A DNA stretch of 64,000 nucleotides from Plantactinospora mayteni (GCF_016862935.1 NZ_BONX01000007.1:124001-188000); one strand, 5' to 3'; shown: positions 40,181 to 48,604, counted from the stretch's first letter. Numbers and translations are program-made. The notes: generated from the sequence alone by a model not told the origin.

Positions 40181-40399
40181 TCACAGGCCGGCCTCGGCCG
40201 GCGTCTCGGCGCCCGCCTTCTCGGGGCAGTCCTCCGACACGTCCGCCGTACCGCCGAAGACGTTGCCGTTGTTCTCGGTGACGATCCGTACCGTCTTCTC
40301 CGAGGCCGGGTCGTCGGCGTACGCCGCGGTGGCGATGCCGACGGCCGCGACGGCCGCGGCACCGGCGAGGGTCAGCCCGGCGATCCGCTTGATCCGCAT
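40181..40399 (-). CDS. Small secreted protein, 72 aa, first gene of the MoxR operon
   Basis: The N-terminus MRIKRIAGLTLAGAAAVAAV and cleavage-like ATAAYA are a clear signal peptide; the mature part is about 44 residues, acidic, with one Cys (SEDCPEK). I do not recognise the family. GGAAGGAAC precedes the ATG, and only 10 bases separate it from the MoxR start, so it should be co-transcribed. It might be a substrate of the MoxR/VWA system or the sensed periplasmic factor (speculative). Confidence 0.7.
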   Translation of the reverse strand: MRIKRIAGLTLAGAAAVAAVGIATAAYADDPASEKTVRIVTENNGNVFGGTADVSEDCPEKAGAETPAEAGL

Positions 40400-40587
40400 G
40401 GTCCCTGTTCCTTCCGTCGAATGTGTTCTCCAGTGCGGGCGCCCGGCTCGGGGTTGAGTGGGAAGCCGGGCGCCCGACGGGAGCCATGACATCAGGCAGG
40501 ACCGAAAAGAAGCCGAAGGTAAGGCCCGCCCCGGGCCGCCAGAGGGGAAGGCGGCGACCCGGGGCGGGCCGGTCGGGTGATGAGGCG

Positions 40588-40839
40588 TCAGTTCTTCGGG
40601 GGCAGCCAGCCGAGGAAGTGTGCGGCCAGCGTGAGGGCGTCGGTGCGTGGCTGGTCGGCCAGTGCGGTCAGCAGCTTGCGGGCGAGGTGCAGCCGTAGTC
40701 CCTGGTGGTCGCCCTGATACATGGAGAGCAGGACGAGTCGTGCCGGTTGACATGGCCACTTCGCCCCGCAGGCCCGACAGAGGAAGAGCGGCCGGGTGTT
40801 GGTGTGCGGGCGGCGGCGAGCGAAAAGTGGCCGGCTCAT
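40588..40839 (-). CDS. Small actinobacterial protein with CxxCGxxWPC motif, 83 aa
   Basis: The sequence has LCRACGAKWPCQPARLVLL followed by an amphipathic helical tail (LARKLLTALADQPRTDALTL) and ends HFLGWLPPKN. Similar small proteins occur beside XRE-DUF5753 regulators in actinomycetes; I know no function. Three Cys in CxxCGxxWxC could bind a metal. It follows the next small gene by 25 bases on the same strand. Confidence 0.75.
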   Translation of the reverse strand: MSRPLFARRRPHTNTRPLFLCRACGAKWPCQPARLVLLSMYQGDHQGLRLHLARKLLTALADQPRTDALTLAAHFLGWLPPKN

Positions 40840-40864
40840 GGTGGGTCGCCGGGCTCGGGCCGGC

Positions 40865-41236
40865 TCACCGCCCCGCCCGCGCCGCGTGCCTGCCCCGGTC
40901 CGCGCGATGGGTCTGGGCCGGGGTCATCGCACCGGCCCGGCCGATCTCGTGCGAGCCGGTCGGCGAGTTCCAGAACGGAAACCGGCTGTTCGTGGCCCGA
41001 GCACGCGGCGGCGGAGGCGGCGGGTCCGGAGGACCGACCGCCGCGCGGACACCCGTCGGTGGCGGCTGCTCCGGAGGTACGACCACAGCCCGGCCGACGC
41101 TCGCAGGCGCCGGGTACGGCATCGGGACGAGTTCCACCGAGTCTGGGCACCGCCACCGCCACCCACAGCGGCAGTACCGCCAGAGCCGCCGCCAGTCCCG
41201 GCGATGGCGCGGCTTTGTTCGACCTACCGGAATCAT
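40865..41236 (-). CDS. Small actinobacterial protein with CRCGxxWxCPD motif, Pro-rich, 123 aa
   Basis: The N-terminal part RHRRDWRRLWRYCRCGWRW and RCPDSVELVPMP carries a CxCGxxWxC motif like that of its neighbour. The middle is Pro-rich (QPPPTGVRA, DPPPPPPRA), and the C-terminus has the NSPTGSHEIGRAG and GAMTPAQTHR segments. A GGGAGG ribosome-binding site precedes the ATG, which decides this frame over two other open frames here. Divergent from the XRE regulator. Function unknown. Confidence 0.65.
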   Translation of the reverse strand: MIPVGRTKPRHRRDWRRLWRYCRCGWRWRCPDSVELVPMPYPAPASVGRAVVVPPEQPPPTGVRAAVGPPDPPPPPPRARATNSRFPFWNSPTGSHEIGRAGAMTPAQTHRADRGRHAARAGR

Positions 41237-41491
41237 TGTTGCCTCCCTTCTCTGAAATGGAAGCGGGGGCGGTGCCAGGATCCGCTGTCCCTTCCGGCGC
41301 CACCCCCGCGGCAACCCCCGCCCGGCCTTATGATGCATTTCCATTTGCTTGGTTTCGAGCAGGGGCGCTTCCCTTCCACAATGGCCTGCCGACCCCTATC
41401 CTCGGAAGGCATCGCGTCGCATTGTGTCTGGTCAGGGCAGATCGTGTTTGGTGTGTGGCGCGCCGGTCGGACCTGTGGGGACGGTGTGATT

Positions 41492-42277
41492 ATGGATGAT
41501 CGAATTCGTTATCTGCTCGACGAGCTGCGCCTGACCCGGGACGCACGCGGAATGACCCAGGAGGATCTGGCCCGCCATATCCCGTGGGCGGCCTCCACAG
41601 TCGGGATGATCGAGAGTGGTCGACGCAAACCACCGCCTGGTTTCTGGGCGGCGGTTGACGGTGCTCTACAGACGGGGGGTGCGCTCGGCCGCCTCGCCGC
41701 CCGCCTCGGTTCGTCGCAGTGGTTTGTCGACTGGTGGACTGCCGAAGAGGGGGCAGTGGCGCTCCGGTCCTTCCAGGCTCTGGTCGTGCCCGGCCTGCTG
41801 CAAACCGAGGCGTACGCCCGGGCGGTGCTGACCGAGGCGGGGTTGACCAACCTTGAGGAGGCGGAACGCCGCCTCGCCATGCGCCTCGCCCGCAAGGCGC
41901 TGCTGACCCGGAACGACCCGGTGGACTTCACGGCCGTCCTCGACGAGGAACTGCTACACCGCCCTGTCGGTGGGCCGGCAGTCATGCGGGAACAGTTGGA
42001 CGAACTGGTCGCCGCGTCCGCTCTGCCCCACGTGCGGTTGCATGTCGTTCCGATATCGACTGGCGCGTACCCCGGGCTGAACGGACCATTCGCGATCGCC
42101 ACAGCGCGGGACCGGACCGAGACCGGCTATCTCGACAACCAGTTGGCTTGGCAGGTGATCGAAGACGCGGACGACCTGGCGGTACTACAGCGGGCATGGG
42201 AGGCCGTTCGGAGCCAGGCGCTTCCGCAGCGGCAATCTGCCGAGTTGATACGGGAAGTGGCGGAGAAGTGGATCTGA
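41492..42277 (+). CDS. XRE-family helix-turn-helix regulator with DUF5753 domain
   Basis: A 261-residue regulator. The helix-turn-helix is LTRDARGMTQEDLARHIPWA to STVGMIESGRRKPPP at about residues 14-47. DUF5753 follows: FQALVVPGLLQTEAYARAVL, RLARKALLTR, VLDEELLHRPVGG and the LHVVPISTGAYPGLNGPFAI segment. In actinobacteria such genes are usually followed by a DUF397 gene; here the partner is truncated. ATG chosen after GTGGGGACGG; GTG 41486 is an alternative. The 255-base divergent region upstream is AT-richer and probably holds both promoters. Confidence 0.93.
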   Translation: MDDRIRYLLDELRLTRDARGMTQEDLARHIPWAASTVGMIESGRRKPPPGFWAAVDGALQTGGALGRLAARLGSSQWFVDWWTAEEGAVALRSFQALVVPGLLQTEAYARAVLTEAGLTNLEEAERRLAMRLARKALLTRNDPVDFTAVLDEELLHRPVGGPAVMREQLDELVAASALPHVRLHVVPISTGAYPGLNGPFAIATARDRTETGYLDNQLAWQVIEDADDLAVLQRAWEAVRSQALPQRQSAELIREVAEKWI

Positions 42278-42342
42278 TCGGCGCAGAGTGGATCAAGAGC
42301 ACCCGGAAGCTGCGCTCGGGAACGGTCAGTAGGGCAGATTGA
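42268..42342 (+). pseudogene. Truncated DUF397 partner gene
   Basis: A GTG overlapping the end of the regulator starts a 24-codon frame: DLIGAEWIKSTRKLRSG then TVSRAD and stop. The opening matches DUF397 (W.KSTRS...G), but the remaining 35-40 residues with the CVEVA motif are missing, and the fragment runs into the convergent gene ending at 42326. I call it a remnant. Confidence 0.65.
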
Positions 42343-43141
42343 ACGTGCAGCCGTGCAGGTACGTGTGATCGCCGACCCGGACCGGGTGCCCCAGCGGCAA
42401 CCGTGGCTCCACCAGCCCCGGAACCTGCACCGTCGGCCACTCCTTCACATCGAGATCCACCAGGTCCAGCCGGGTCTCCAGCACACCATGCTGGTAGACC
42501 AACAACTCGGCGGCGTCGGGGCCATCGACGGCCTCGAGGGCCTCGGCGAACTCGGGTAAGAGGTGGTGGAGTGCCCACCTCATATCGGCGGGATCGGTCG
42601 CCACGATGGCCACTCCGACGGTATCGCCGCTGTTGCTGACCAGGATCTCGGACCGGAAGAGCAGGAAACTGAGCCCGGCTTCGGCTGGGTCCCACTCCCA
42701 CTCGTCATCGTCGCACCCCTGCAACATGAGCAGACTGCTCGCGGCAGCAGCACAGTCCGGGTGCGTGGCCAGGGCGCGGGCATACCGGCCAGCGGACTTC
42801 TCCCGAAAGTTGTCGGTCGGCCCGCCGAACACATCGGCGAACGCCGACATCCCGGTCCAGAGCCCCGCCAGCAAAACCAGCGCATCCGGATCGTCCGGCC
42901 GCTCCGCGACCACCCGCGACAGCCACCACTCCGGCTCCCACCGCTCCTCCCGCCCGAGGGGTCCGAGGCCATCCGACGCCAGGTCCTCCCACGCCGATCC
43001 GGTCAGGCTCAACAGCCGACCCAACTCCTGCGCGGCATCCACATCGCCCTGTTCCGCAGCCGACCGCAGTATGTCCGCCACGCCATCGAACTCACCGGCG
43101 GCCACCATCGCCCGCGCCCGCGAGACCACATCAGAGAGCAT
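42326..43141 (-). CDS. Hypothetical protein with Sel1/TPR-like N-terminus, about 271 aa
   Basis: I cannot name the family. The N-terminal VVSRARAMVAAGEFDGVADI and LRSAAEQGDVDAAQELGRLL resemble Sel1/TPR repeats. An acidic middle (CDDDEWEWDPAEAG) and a C-terminal segment ending GDHTYLHGCTFNLPY follow. No signal peptide or membrane helix is visible. The ATG at 43141 has AGGA upstream. Its 3' end overlaps the DUF397 remnant convergently by 17 bases. Function could be intracellular scaffold or immunity-like, but nothing in sequence decides. Confidence 0.75.
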   Translation of the reverse strand: MLSDVVSRARAMVAAGEFDGVADILRSAAEQGDVDAAQELGRLLSLTGSAWEDLASDGLGPLGREERWEPEWWLSRVVAERPDDPDALVLLAGLWTGMSAFADVFGGPTDNFREKSAGRYARALATHPDCAAAASSLLMLQGCDDDEWEWDPAEAGLSFLLFRSEILVSNSGDTVGVAIVATDPADMRWALHHLLPEFAEALEAVDGPDAAELLVYQHGVLETRLDLVDLDVKEWPTVQVPGLVEPRLPLGHPVRVGDHTYLHGCTFNLPY

Positions 43142-43180
43142 CCGGACATCCTGCCAGCACACACCGACAACGCCCGGCAG

Positions 43181-43726
43181 TCAGGTTCGGGCGTACCGGG
43201 CACTGGCGGGCAGCACCAGGAGGATCCCGGCGGTCAGCGCGAGCAGCAGCAGTACGGCGTCCGCGATCATCGACCCGCCCAGCAGCGCGGCTGCCAGGTC
43301 CGGTACCTCGCTGTTGCCCCTGGTGGCCCAGTCGCTGAGCGCCCAGATGATGAAGAAGAGTTCGGTGATGCTGTAGTTCACCACCGCGCCCGGTACGAAG
43401 CAGAACATCAGTATCGCCAGGCCGATCCGCCCAGTTCTGCTCCGCGCCCGGGTACGCCGGAGCAGCCAGAGAGTGCCGGCGAGCGCGACAACGCAGACGA
43501 TGGCCGGTACGGCGAGTGCGAGCAGCACCATCACGTAATCGTCGATGTGTTCGCGCCACGCCCAGATCGCGGTGAACAGGCCCACCGTGTTGGCCACCAG
43601 GTCGAGCGCGCCGATCACGACGCCGATCCAGACCAGCGCCAGTGCCACGGCGTACACCCTCGGGCGCGGTTCCGGTGGCGCGGGCGTCACCGCCGGCAGG
43701 TTCGGCTCGGCTCCAATGTCGACCAT
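43181..43726 (-). CDS. Four-helix membrane protein of unknown function
   Basis: A 181-residue protein with a Pro-rich cytoplasmic start and four predicted helices: VYAVALALVWIGVVIGALDL, VMVLLALAVPAIVCVVALAG, IGLAILMFCFVPGAVVNYSI and MIADAVLLLLALTAGILLVL. The pattern resembles small DUF4064-like or related actinobacterial membrane proteins, but I cannot assign it firmly. The start lacks a clear ribosome-binding site. It precedes the helical gene at 43141 by 39 bases. Confidence 0.7.
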   Translation of the reverse strand: MVDIGAEPNLPAVTPAPPEPRPRVYAVALALVWIGVVIGALDLVANTVGLFTAIWAWREHIDDYVMVLLALAVPAIVCVVALAGTLWLLRRTRARSRTGRIGLAILMFCFVPGAVVNYSITELFFIIWALSDWATRGNSEVPDLAAALLGGSMIADAVLLLLALTAGILLVLPASARYART

Positions 43727-43884
43727 GGCCCGAGACGGTACAGCGGATTCCCCTGCTCGGGGGGCCGGTTACCCCCGGGCAGCGTCGCGCCCCCGTCGGT
43801 CAACCGATGGACGGTGGTGGACGGGGGCGGGGCACCGGTCGGCTGTCCACCGTGGCTGGCAGGGCAGGTGTCCTCGGCAGCTAC

Positions 43885-43971
43885 CTACCTCTTGGAGAGC
43901 GCGGCCGTGAAATTGGGGCCGAGGTGGGTGCCGTAGGTGTAGGCGGCTTTCCCATCCGGCAACATCCGCAG
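43885..43971 (-). pseudogene. Duplicated C-terminal fragment of the membrane-anchored protein at 46342
   Basis: RMLPDGKAAYTYGTHLGPNF then TAALSKR and stop corresponds to RMLPDGRAAYTYGTHLGANF, TATLARR at the end of the gene at 46342-46974. DNA identity is also high from about 43877 to 43971 against about 46337 to 46429. The fragment has no start or N-terminal part. The rest of 43727-44164 holds no gene I can support. Confidence 0.8.
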
Positions 43972-44164
43972 ACTGCCGCCGGGCCTGGTCGAGGGCTCGA
44001 TCGGCACCGTCGACCCGGACCGGTCGTCGGCTTGCTGAAGGCGTATCTCGCCGCCTTCTTCGACCAGCACCTGCGCGGGCAGCCGCAGCCGCTGCTGCGG
44101 AACCCGTCGCCGGTAGGTTTTTCGGCACCAGCGAGCCAGGCACGGTATCGATCAGTAGCGTTGG

Positions 44165-45646
44165 TTACGTTGGCTCGGCGTCATCTGCCGCCGGTCTGGC
44201 GGGATTCGCTTGCCGGGAACTCCGTCCGGGCCGGCGCAGGCGGCGGATCAGGAGCACAACTGTCACGGGCGTGGCCGTCAGCAGGATAGCGACTGCGGCC
44301 GTCGTCACGAGCCAACCGGTCCGGACCGGGCGGACCGGTGCGTCCCCTCCGGGGCGTACGACGCCGTGGGCGAGTATGTTCTCGGCGATGTCGACCCCGT
44401 ACACGGTGTCGGGCAGGCTCAGCAACTCGCGGGAGCCGCCTCCGGTGGCCAGCGCCCGTACCTCGACACGGTCCACCTGTTCGTAGTAGTTGGGGAACCC
44501 CCACTGGTCGTGGTTGGGGTCGGCCGTAGCCGGATTCCACTGCGCAGAGGACCCCGGGTGTGGATAGAAGGCGGCGACGACCGCCTCACCAGAGGGCCAC
44601 CAGCCGATCAGCCGTAGCGCGGTCACGCCGCTGACCTCCGACAGGCTCCATCCCGGTCGTTCGGCTCCGGTGGCCGGGTCGAGTAGCCGGATCCGCCACT
44701 GGCTGGGGAAGCGACCCTGTCCCGGCTGGTCGCTGCAACATGCGGCTCGACTGACCACGGCGATCCACCTACCGTCCGGGGTGAAGGCGCCCTTGCCGGC
44801 CAGTTGACTGTCATGGCTCAGGACGAAGCTGCTCCAGGTTGTGGCGTCGCGGGTGAAAACAGTGATCTTGTCGCCGAACTGGACCGCCAACCGCGATCCG
44901 TCCGGGGTGAAGGCCGCCATGTGCGCTGGGGTGCCGAGATACGCGTCGAGTTGCGCGGTGACGTCGAGCAGCGGCCGGTAGTCGCCCGAGGCCAGATCGA
45001 GGAGTCCGACCGTGGCGGCCTCGGGTACGAGCCAATCTTTCCACCGTTGTCCGGTCTCCCGGATCACCGCGAGGGTGCCGCTGTCGGGTGCCCAGGCCAG
45101 CGGAACGAACTGGGTCGTGGCGTTGACGCCGGGCAAGGCGTATGACCGGCCGGTCACCAGGTCGTGCATGGCCGCGCCTTCGACGAGCCGGTTGCCGTCC
45201 GGGGACAGCAGCCCGTCGGCACCGAGTCGCATCCGGCCGCCGGAGTCGAGAGTCCGGTATGTGTTCGCGGTGGCGCCGACCGCCGCGATGGTGTCCTCCG
45301 GGAACGTGACCGACGAGGGCATCCCGAGTTCCTGGTTGATCAGTAGCGCCGCCGGCCCGGCCGGGGCCTGCTCGACCGTTGCCGTCCAGGGCCAGGATGT
45401 GCTGATCCGGTCGGGCAACGACGGGATGCCGCCGGCGGCGGGAAACTCGCCCGGCTCGGAGCCGGCACCAAGGAGCGCACCGGGCATTGCCACGGCGAGT
45501 AGCACCGCGATGGTCGCCCCGAGGGCGGCGCGGCCGTTCCGCCGACGGCGCAGTCGCCGGCCGTCGGCCAGGGCTTGTTCGTAGAGGTCCACCATCGGAG
45601 CCGCCGCACCCGCGTCGGCGAGGGCCCGTCGAAGCCGGTCCGTCAT
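44165..45646 (-). CDS. Membrane-anchored beta-propeller protein, probable anti-sigma factor partner
   Basis: A 493-residue protein coded with a 4-nt overlap (ATGA) after the sigma factor. The cytoplasmic N-terminus (about 38 residues, basic RRLRRRRNGR) leads to a membrane helix (ALGATIAVLLAVAMPGALLG). A large extracytoplasmic part has WD40/TolB-like repeats (PLAWAPDSGTLAVIRE, MAAFTPDGSRLAVQFGD, GKGAFTPDGRWIAVVS). A second helix near the C-terminus (VTTAAVAILLTATPVTVVLL) precedes a basic tail. Genes of this kind commonly follow SigE-family factors in Micromonosporaceae. Anti-sigma function is inferred from position; no zinc-binding ZAS motif is visible. Confidence 0.82.
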   Translation of the reverse strand: MTDRLRRALADAGAAAPMVDLYEQALADGRRLRRRRNGRAALGATIAVLLAVAMPGALLGAGSEPGEFPAAGGIPSLPDRISTSWPWTATVEQAPAGPAALLINQELGMPSSVTFPEDTIAAVGATANTYRTLDSGGRMRLGADGLLSPDGNRLVEGAAMHDLVTGRSYALPGVNATTQFVPLAWAPDSGTLAVIRETGQRWKDWLVPEAATVGLLDLASGDYRPLLDVTAQLDAYLGTPAHMAAFTPDGSRLAVQFGDKITVFTRDATTWSSFVLSHDSQLAGKGAFTPDGRWIAVVSRAACCSDQPGQGRFPSQWRIRLLDPATGAERPGWSLSEVSGVTALRLIGWWPSGEAVVAAFYPHPGSSAQWNPATADPNHDQWGFPNYYEQVDRVEVRALATGGGSRELLSLPDTVYGVDIAENILAHGVVRPGGDAPVRPVRTGWLVTTAAVAILLTATPVTVVLLIRRLRRPGRSSRQANPARPAADDAEPT

Positions 45647-46176
45647 GTCACCACCTGCCTGCTCTCGGAGTCGGGCGTCGCTTGCCCGGGTTCGTCCAAC
45701 AATTCGGGGGCGTCGGTCCGCAGCCGCTTGAGCGCGTCATGCTTCGCCCGTTTGACGGTCCCTGCCGTGACATCCAGTACCTCGGCAATCTGCACCTCGG
45801 TCAGGTCCTCGTAGAACCGCAGTACGATCACGGCCCGCTGCCGTGGTGGCAGCCGCGCCAGTGCCCGCAGCACGGTCAGCCTGAGCGTGGCGTCCGGCGT
45901 CGGATCGGAACCAAGATGAGCCGGCGGCTCGGCGGCCAGGGTCTCCGAAACCCGCCGTCGTCGCCACCCGGAGGCGTGCTCGTGATACAGCACCCGACGG
46001 ACGTACGCGTCCGGGTTACCGTCACGGATCCGCCCCCAGTGTGCGGCGGTCTTGGCCAGAGCCGACTGGAGCAGATCCTGCGCCAGGTGGAAGTCTCCGG
46101 TCAGCAGGTAAGCGACCCGGGACAGCGCAGCGGAGCGGCTGCCCACGAACTCGCGGAAACCCTCATAGCGATCCAC
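45643..46176 (-). CDS. SigE-family ECF RNA polymerase sigma factor
   Basis: A 177-residue ECF sigma factor. Region 2 includes RVAYLLTGDFHLAQDLLQSA (core-binding and -10 recognition) and region 4 includes LPPRQRAVIVLRFYEDLTEV with QIAEVLDVTAGTVKRAKHDA. This belongs to the SigE/ECF41-unrelated 'SigE family' common in actinomycetes. The start is GTG with GGAGGTGC upstream. It is translationally coupled to the propeller protein. Confidence 0.94.
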   Translation of the reverse strand: MDRYEGFREFVGSRSAALSRVAYLLTGDFHLAQDLLQSALAKTAAHWGRIRDGNPDAYVRRVLYHEHASGWRRRRVSETLAAEPPAHLGSDPTPDATLRLTVLRALARLPPRQRAVIVLRFYEDLTEVQIAEVLDVTAGTVKRAKHDALKRLRTDAPELLDEPGQATPDSESRQVVT

Positions 46177-46341
46177 CGCACCTCCGTCATCGAGACCGTC
46201 AACGAGTTCAAACGCAAGTTGCCGACCAAAAGGTTGAGTTACCCGATCTGGCCGTACGAAAGAACCTGTCGTGGTGGTGCCCGCTTAAGGTGTCGGAATC
46301 ACCCCGGTTACTCCCGGTACTGGGAGAAGCGTTGTCAGTGG

Positions 46342-46974
46342 CTATCTCCTGGCGAGAGTGGCCGTGAAATTGGCGCCGAGGTGGGTGCCGTAGGTATAGG
46401 CGGCTCTTCCATCCGGCAGCATCCGCAGATGTACCTCGGTGTGCACCGCACAGGAGGGTCCGCCGAGCGCTCGTGCGGTGCCGCTGGTCCGTTCCATCTC
46501 GAGTTCGAGGTCTTCCGGTTGGCTCCCCACCAGCTTCAGTTTCCCGGCGCACCACGTACCGTCGCTGTCCAGGACGTCGTGGCGGTACGTCCCGACCGTG
46601 GCGCCCTTGCCCTTGGTCGCCGTCAAGGTGATCTTCAGGGCGTACCTGTCGGTCCTCTTGTCCGTGTGGTAGGCGGTGCCGGTCCAGGTGCCGCGCAACG
46701 GGGCTGGCACCACCAGTTCCGCCGGGTCGTCGGGGATCTCTACGGGTGCGTCGCCAGCGGCTGGTCCGGTGGGCGGGGAGGCCGGGGCCACGGACGCGGA
46801 ACGGGAGGCGCCAGGTGTGGCACTGTCCGGGCCGTCACCGTCGAAAAAGCCACCGACCAGGCCCCAGATCCCACCGAACGCGGCAATCAAGATGAGGACT
46901 CCTCCGATGACGCCACTCAGCGCATGGGCCCGTCGGGTGAAGCGTGCCGATCGGGTCTCTTCGCTGTCCGCCAT
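46342..46974 (-). CDS. Membrane-anchored protein of unknown function, 210 aa
   Basis: A short cytoplasmic basic segment (SARFTRRAHAL) precedes one helix (SGVIGGVLILIAAFGGIWGL). A Pro/Ser linker and an extracytoplasmic domain follow: PLRGTWTGTAYHTDK, TDRYALKITLTATKGKG, LVGSQPEDLELEMER and the ending AAYTYGTHLGANFTATLARR. The domain looks like a small beta-barrel of the type seen after serine/threonine kinases or sigma factors, but I cannot name it. GGGGAGA supports ATG 46974 over 47028. Its C-terminal 30 codons recur as a fragment at 43885. A short CTCCC/GGGAG hairpin lies past the stop at 46311-46326. Confidence 0.75.
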   Translation of the reverse strand: MADSEETRSARFTRRAHALSGVIGGVLILIAAFGGIWGLVGGFFDGDGPDSATPGASRSASVAPASPPTGPAAGDAPVEIPDDPAELVVPAPLRGTWTGTAYHTDKRTDRYALKITLTATKGKGATVGTYRHDVLDSDGTWCAGKLKLVGSQPEDLELEMERTSGTARALGGPSCAVHTEVHLRMLPDGRAAYTYGTHLGANFTATLARR

Positions 46975-47105
46975 GGCCGTCTCCCCTGGCATCGGACCGT
47001 CGACATCAAAGGTAGGCGATGTCGGCATCCGGCCCGGCCAAGGGCGGCCAGGACAAACGGATCAGACGATCAGCGATGCGCGCCGAACGGCAGCGGCGGG
47101 CCGGG

Positions 47106-47882
47106 TCACGCCTCGACAAGGTCCTTGAGAAGCGCCTGTGGGGCGTCGTCGACCTCCCCGGGCGGCGGTGCCTGGGCGGTCACCGGCTCTCCCCAACTGT
47201 GGTAACTGAACCTGAGCATGGCCAGCTCCGGCACGACGCTCGGTACGTCGATCTCGATCCAGCTCCATCGGCCCTGAGGTTCGGTGAAGACCTCGAACGG
47301 AACCGCGGTCAACCGCTCGGTGAACTCGTTGAGCGCCCGCCCGCCGGCCCGTCCCGACCGGGTCAGGTCGATGGTGCCGAGGAAGGTGTGCCCGCCGTCC
47401 CGTTTCGCGTTGACGATGCTCTTCACCAGGGTGATGGCACCGCTCGGGTCGTCCTCCGGCATGAAATCCAGCGCACTGCCCTTCGCGACGCTCCCAGCCG
47501 GGATCCGCAGCCACTTCCGCGGCAGTCCTGGCAAGCCGGACAACCTTGTGTACTGGTCCTGCTCCACCCGGATCAGCTCGACCACCAGAGTCTCGCCGTC
47601 GACCTGGTCCAGTTCCATCCGCAGGGTGCCCTTCCGGCCGACCGGATCCAGCCTGGCCTCCGACGTCACTCCCGGCGCACGCATCGAGATTCCGATGGTC
47701 GTGGCGTTCATCCGCGCCGCCGACTCCGCCAGCTTCTCCAGTGCGGTGAGCTGCCTCGGGGTGGTCTCGACGGGCGCGGGTTGCCCGTCCGCCCGGCCCG
47801 AGAGCCCACAGCCATTGAGGGCCAGGGCGAGTGAGACGACGACCGCCGTCAGCGCCATAGAGGTATGCCGGCGAGTTCCCAT
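47106..47882 (-). CDS. Secreted lipoprotein, LppX/LprG-like
   Basis: A 258-residue lipoprotein. The signal (VVVSLALALNGCGLSG) has a lipobox with Cys25. The mature protein has segments typical of LppX_LprAFG-like proteins: SAARMNATTIGISMRAPG, RMELDQVDGETLVVELIRVE, YTRLSGLPGLPRKWLRI and GTIDLTRSGRAGGR. Such proteins bind lipids or act in envelope transport. GGAAGGAG precedes the ATG. It lies upstream of the membrane-anchored protein gene on the same strand, 131 bases apart. Confidence 0.85.
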   Translation of the reverse strand: MGTRRHTSMALTAVVVSLALALNGCGLSGRADGQPAPVETTPRQLTALEKLAESAARMNATTIGISMRAPGVTSEARLDPVGRKGTLRMELDQVDGETLVVELIRVEQDQYTRLSGLPGLPRKWLRIPAGSVAKGSALDFMPEDDPSGAITLVKSIVNAKRDGGHTFLGTIDLTRSGRAGGRALNEFTERLTAVPFEVFTEPQGRWSWIEIDVPSVVPELAMLRFSYHSWGEPVTAQAPPPGEVDDAPQALLKDLVEA

Positions 47883-47989
47883 CGAGGGGCTCCTTCCGCT
47901 ACCGCGCCCTCGGCGCTGGGACCAGGCGGCCCGGATCCTATCCCTGTGCGGGCTACCCGCTCGCTCTCTAGGGCGGAGAGGATGTCAGG

Positions 47990-48574
47990 TCAGTAACCCA
48001 CCGCCGATGGTACCGGCAGGCCCGCCTCGTATCCCACGGCGAAGGCTTCCAGCGCCGCGTCGGTGCCGGCCCGGTCCCCGGTGGCGAGCAGGTCGAGCAG
48101 CAGTCCCCGGATCACCGCCAGGCCGAGCCGGGCGTGCGTCCGGGCCACCTCGGCCGGTACGCCCCGGCGGGCGGCCAACTCGACGTTGAGGTCGAGCCAA
48201 CTGTCCACGACTCCCTCCAGTAGTGCCGTGGTGCCCGGATAGCCCTGCACCGCCTGCCCGTACAGCTCGAAGAAGAGCCGCTCGTACGGCCAGACTGCCG
48301 GATCGGCGAGCCGCCGCCACATGCTCCGGATCGCGTCCGCAGGCGCGGTGGCCGGGTCGAAGTCCACACTGGCCAGTGCGGCCCGCTGTCGGCGCTCGAT
48401 CTCCCGGACCACCTCGACGAGCAGTCCCTCCTTGGATCCGAAGTGGTAGATCAGCATCCGGTGGCTGGTGCCGAGGTCCGCCGCCAACCGGCGCAGGCTC
48501 AGCGCGCCGACGCCCTGTTCGGCGATCCGGTCGACGACGCGGGAGAGCAGTTCTTCCCGTACTCCAGCAGGCAT
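47990..48574 (-). CDS. TetR/AcrR-family repressor
   Basis: A 194-residue regulator. The helix-turn-helix is RVVDRIAEQGVGALSLRRLA and DLGTSHRMLIYHFGSKEGLL at about residues 12-52. The C-terminal ligand domain includes WPYERLFFELYGQAVQGYPG. The frame continues in the same direction for another 1.5 kb upstream only as a shadow. Two perfect 14-bp palindromes overlap and follow its start codon, so it should repress itself and the divergent SRPBCC gene. Confidence 0.94.
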   Translation of the reverse strand: MPAGVREELLSRVVDRIAEQGVGALSLRRLAADLGTSHRMLIYHFGSKEGLLVEVVREIERRQRAALASVDFDPATAPADAIRSMWRRLADPAVWPYERLFFELYGQAVQGYPGTTALLEGVVDSWLDLNVELAARRGVPAEVARTHARLGLAVIRGLLLDLLATGDRAGTDAALEAFAVGYEAGLPVPSAVGY

Positions 48575-48604
48575 GTACCATACGGTACACGTACCAGTTG
48601 GTAC
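48575..48604. promoter_or_regulatory. Two tandem 14-bp palindromic TetR operators
   Basis: GTACCATACGGTAC (48575-48588) and GTACCAGTTGGTAC (48591-48604) share GTACC-N4-GGTAC, 16 bases apart, between the divergent TetR and SRPBCC genes. The first abuts the TetR start codon at 48574, the second ends 21 bases before the SRPBCC start. Binding by the adjacent TetR is inferred. Confidence 0.82.
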
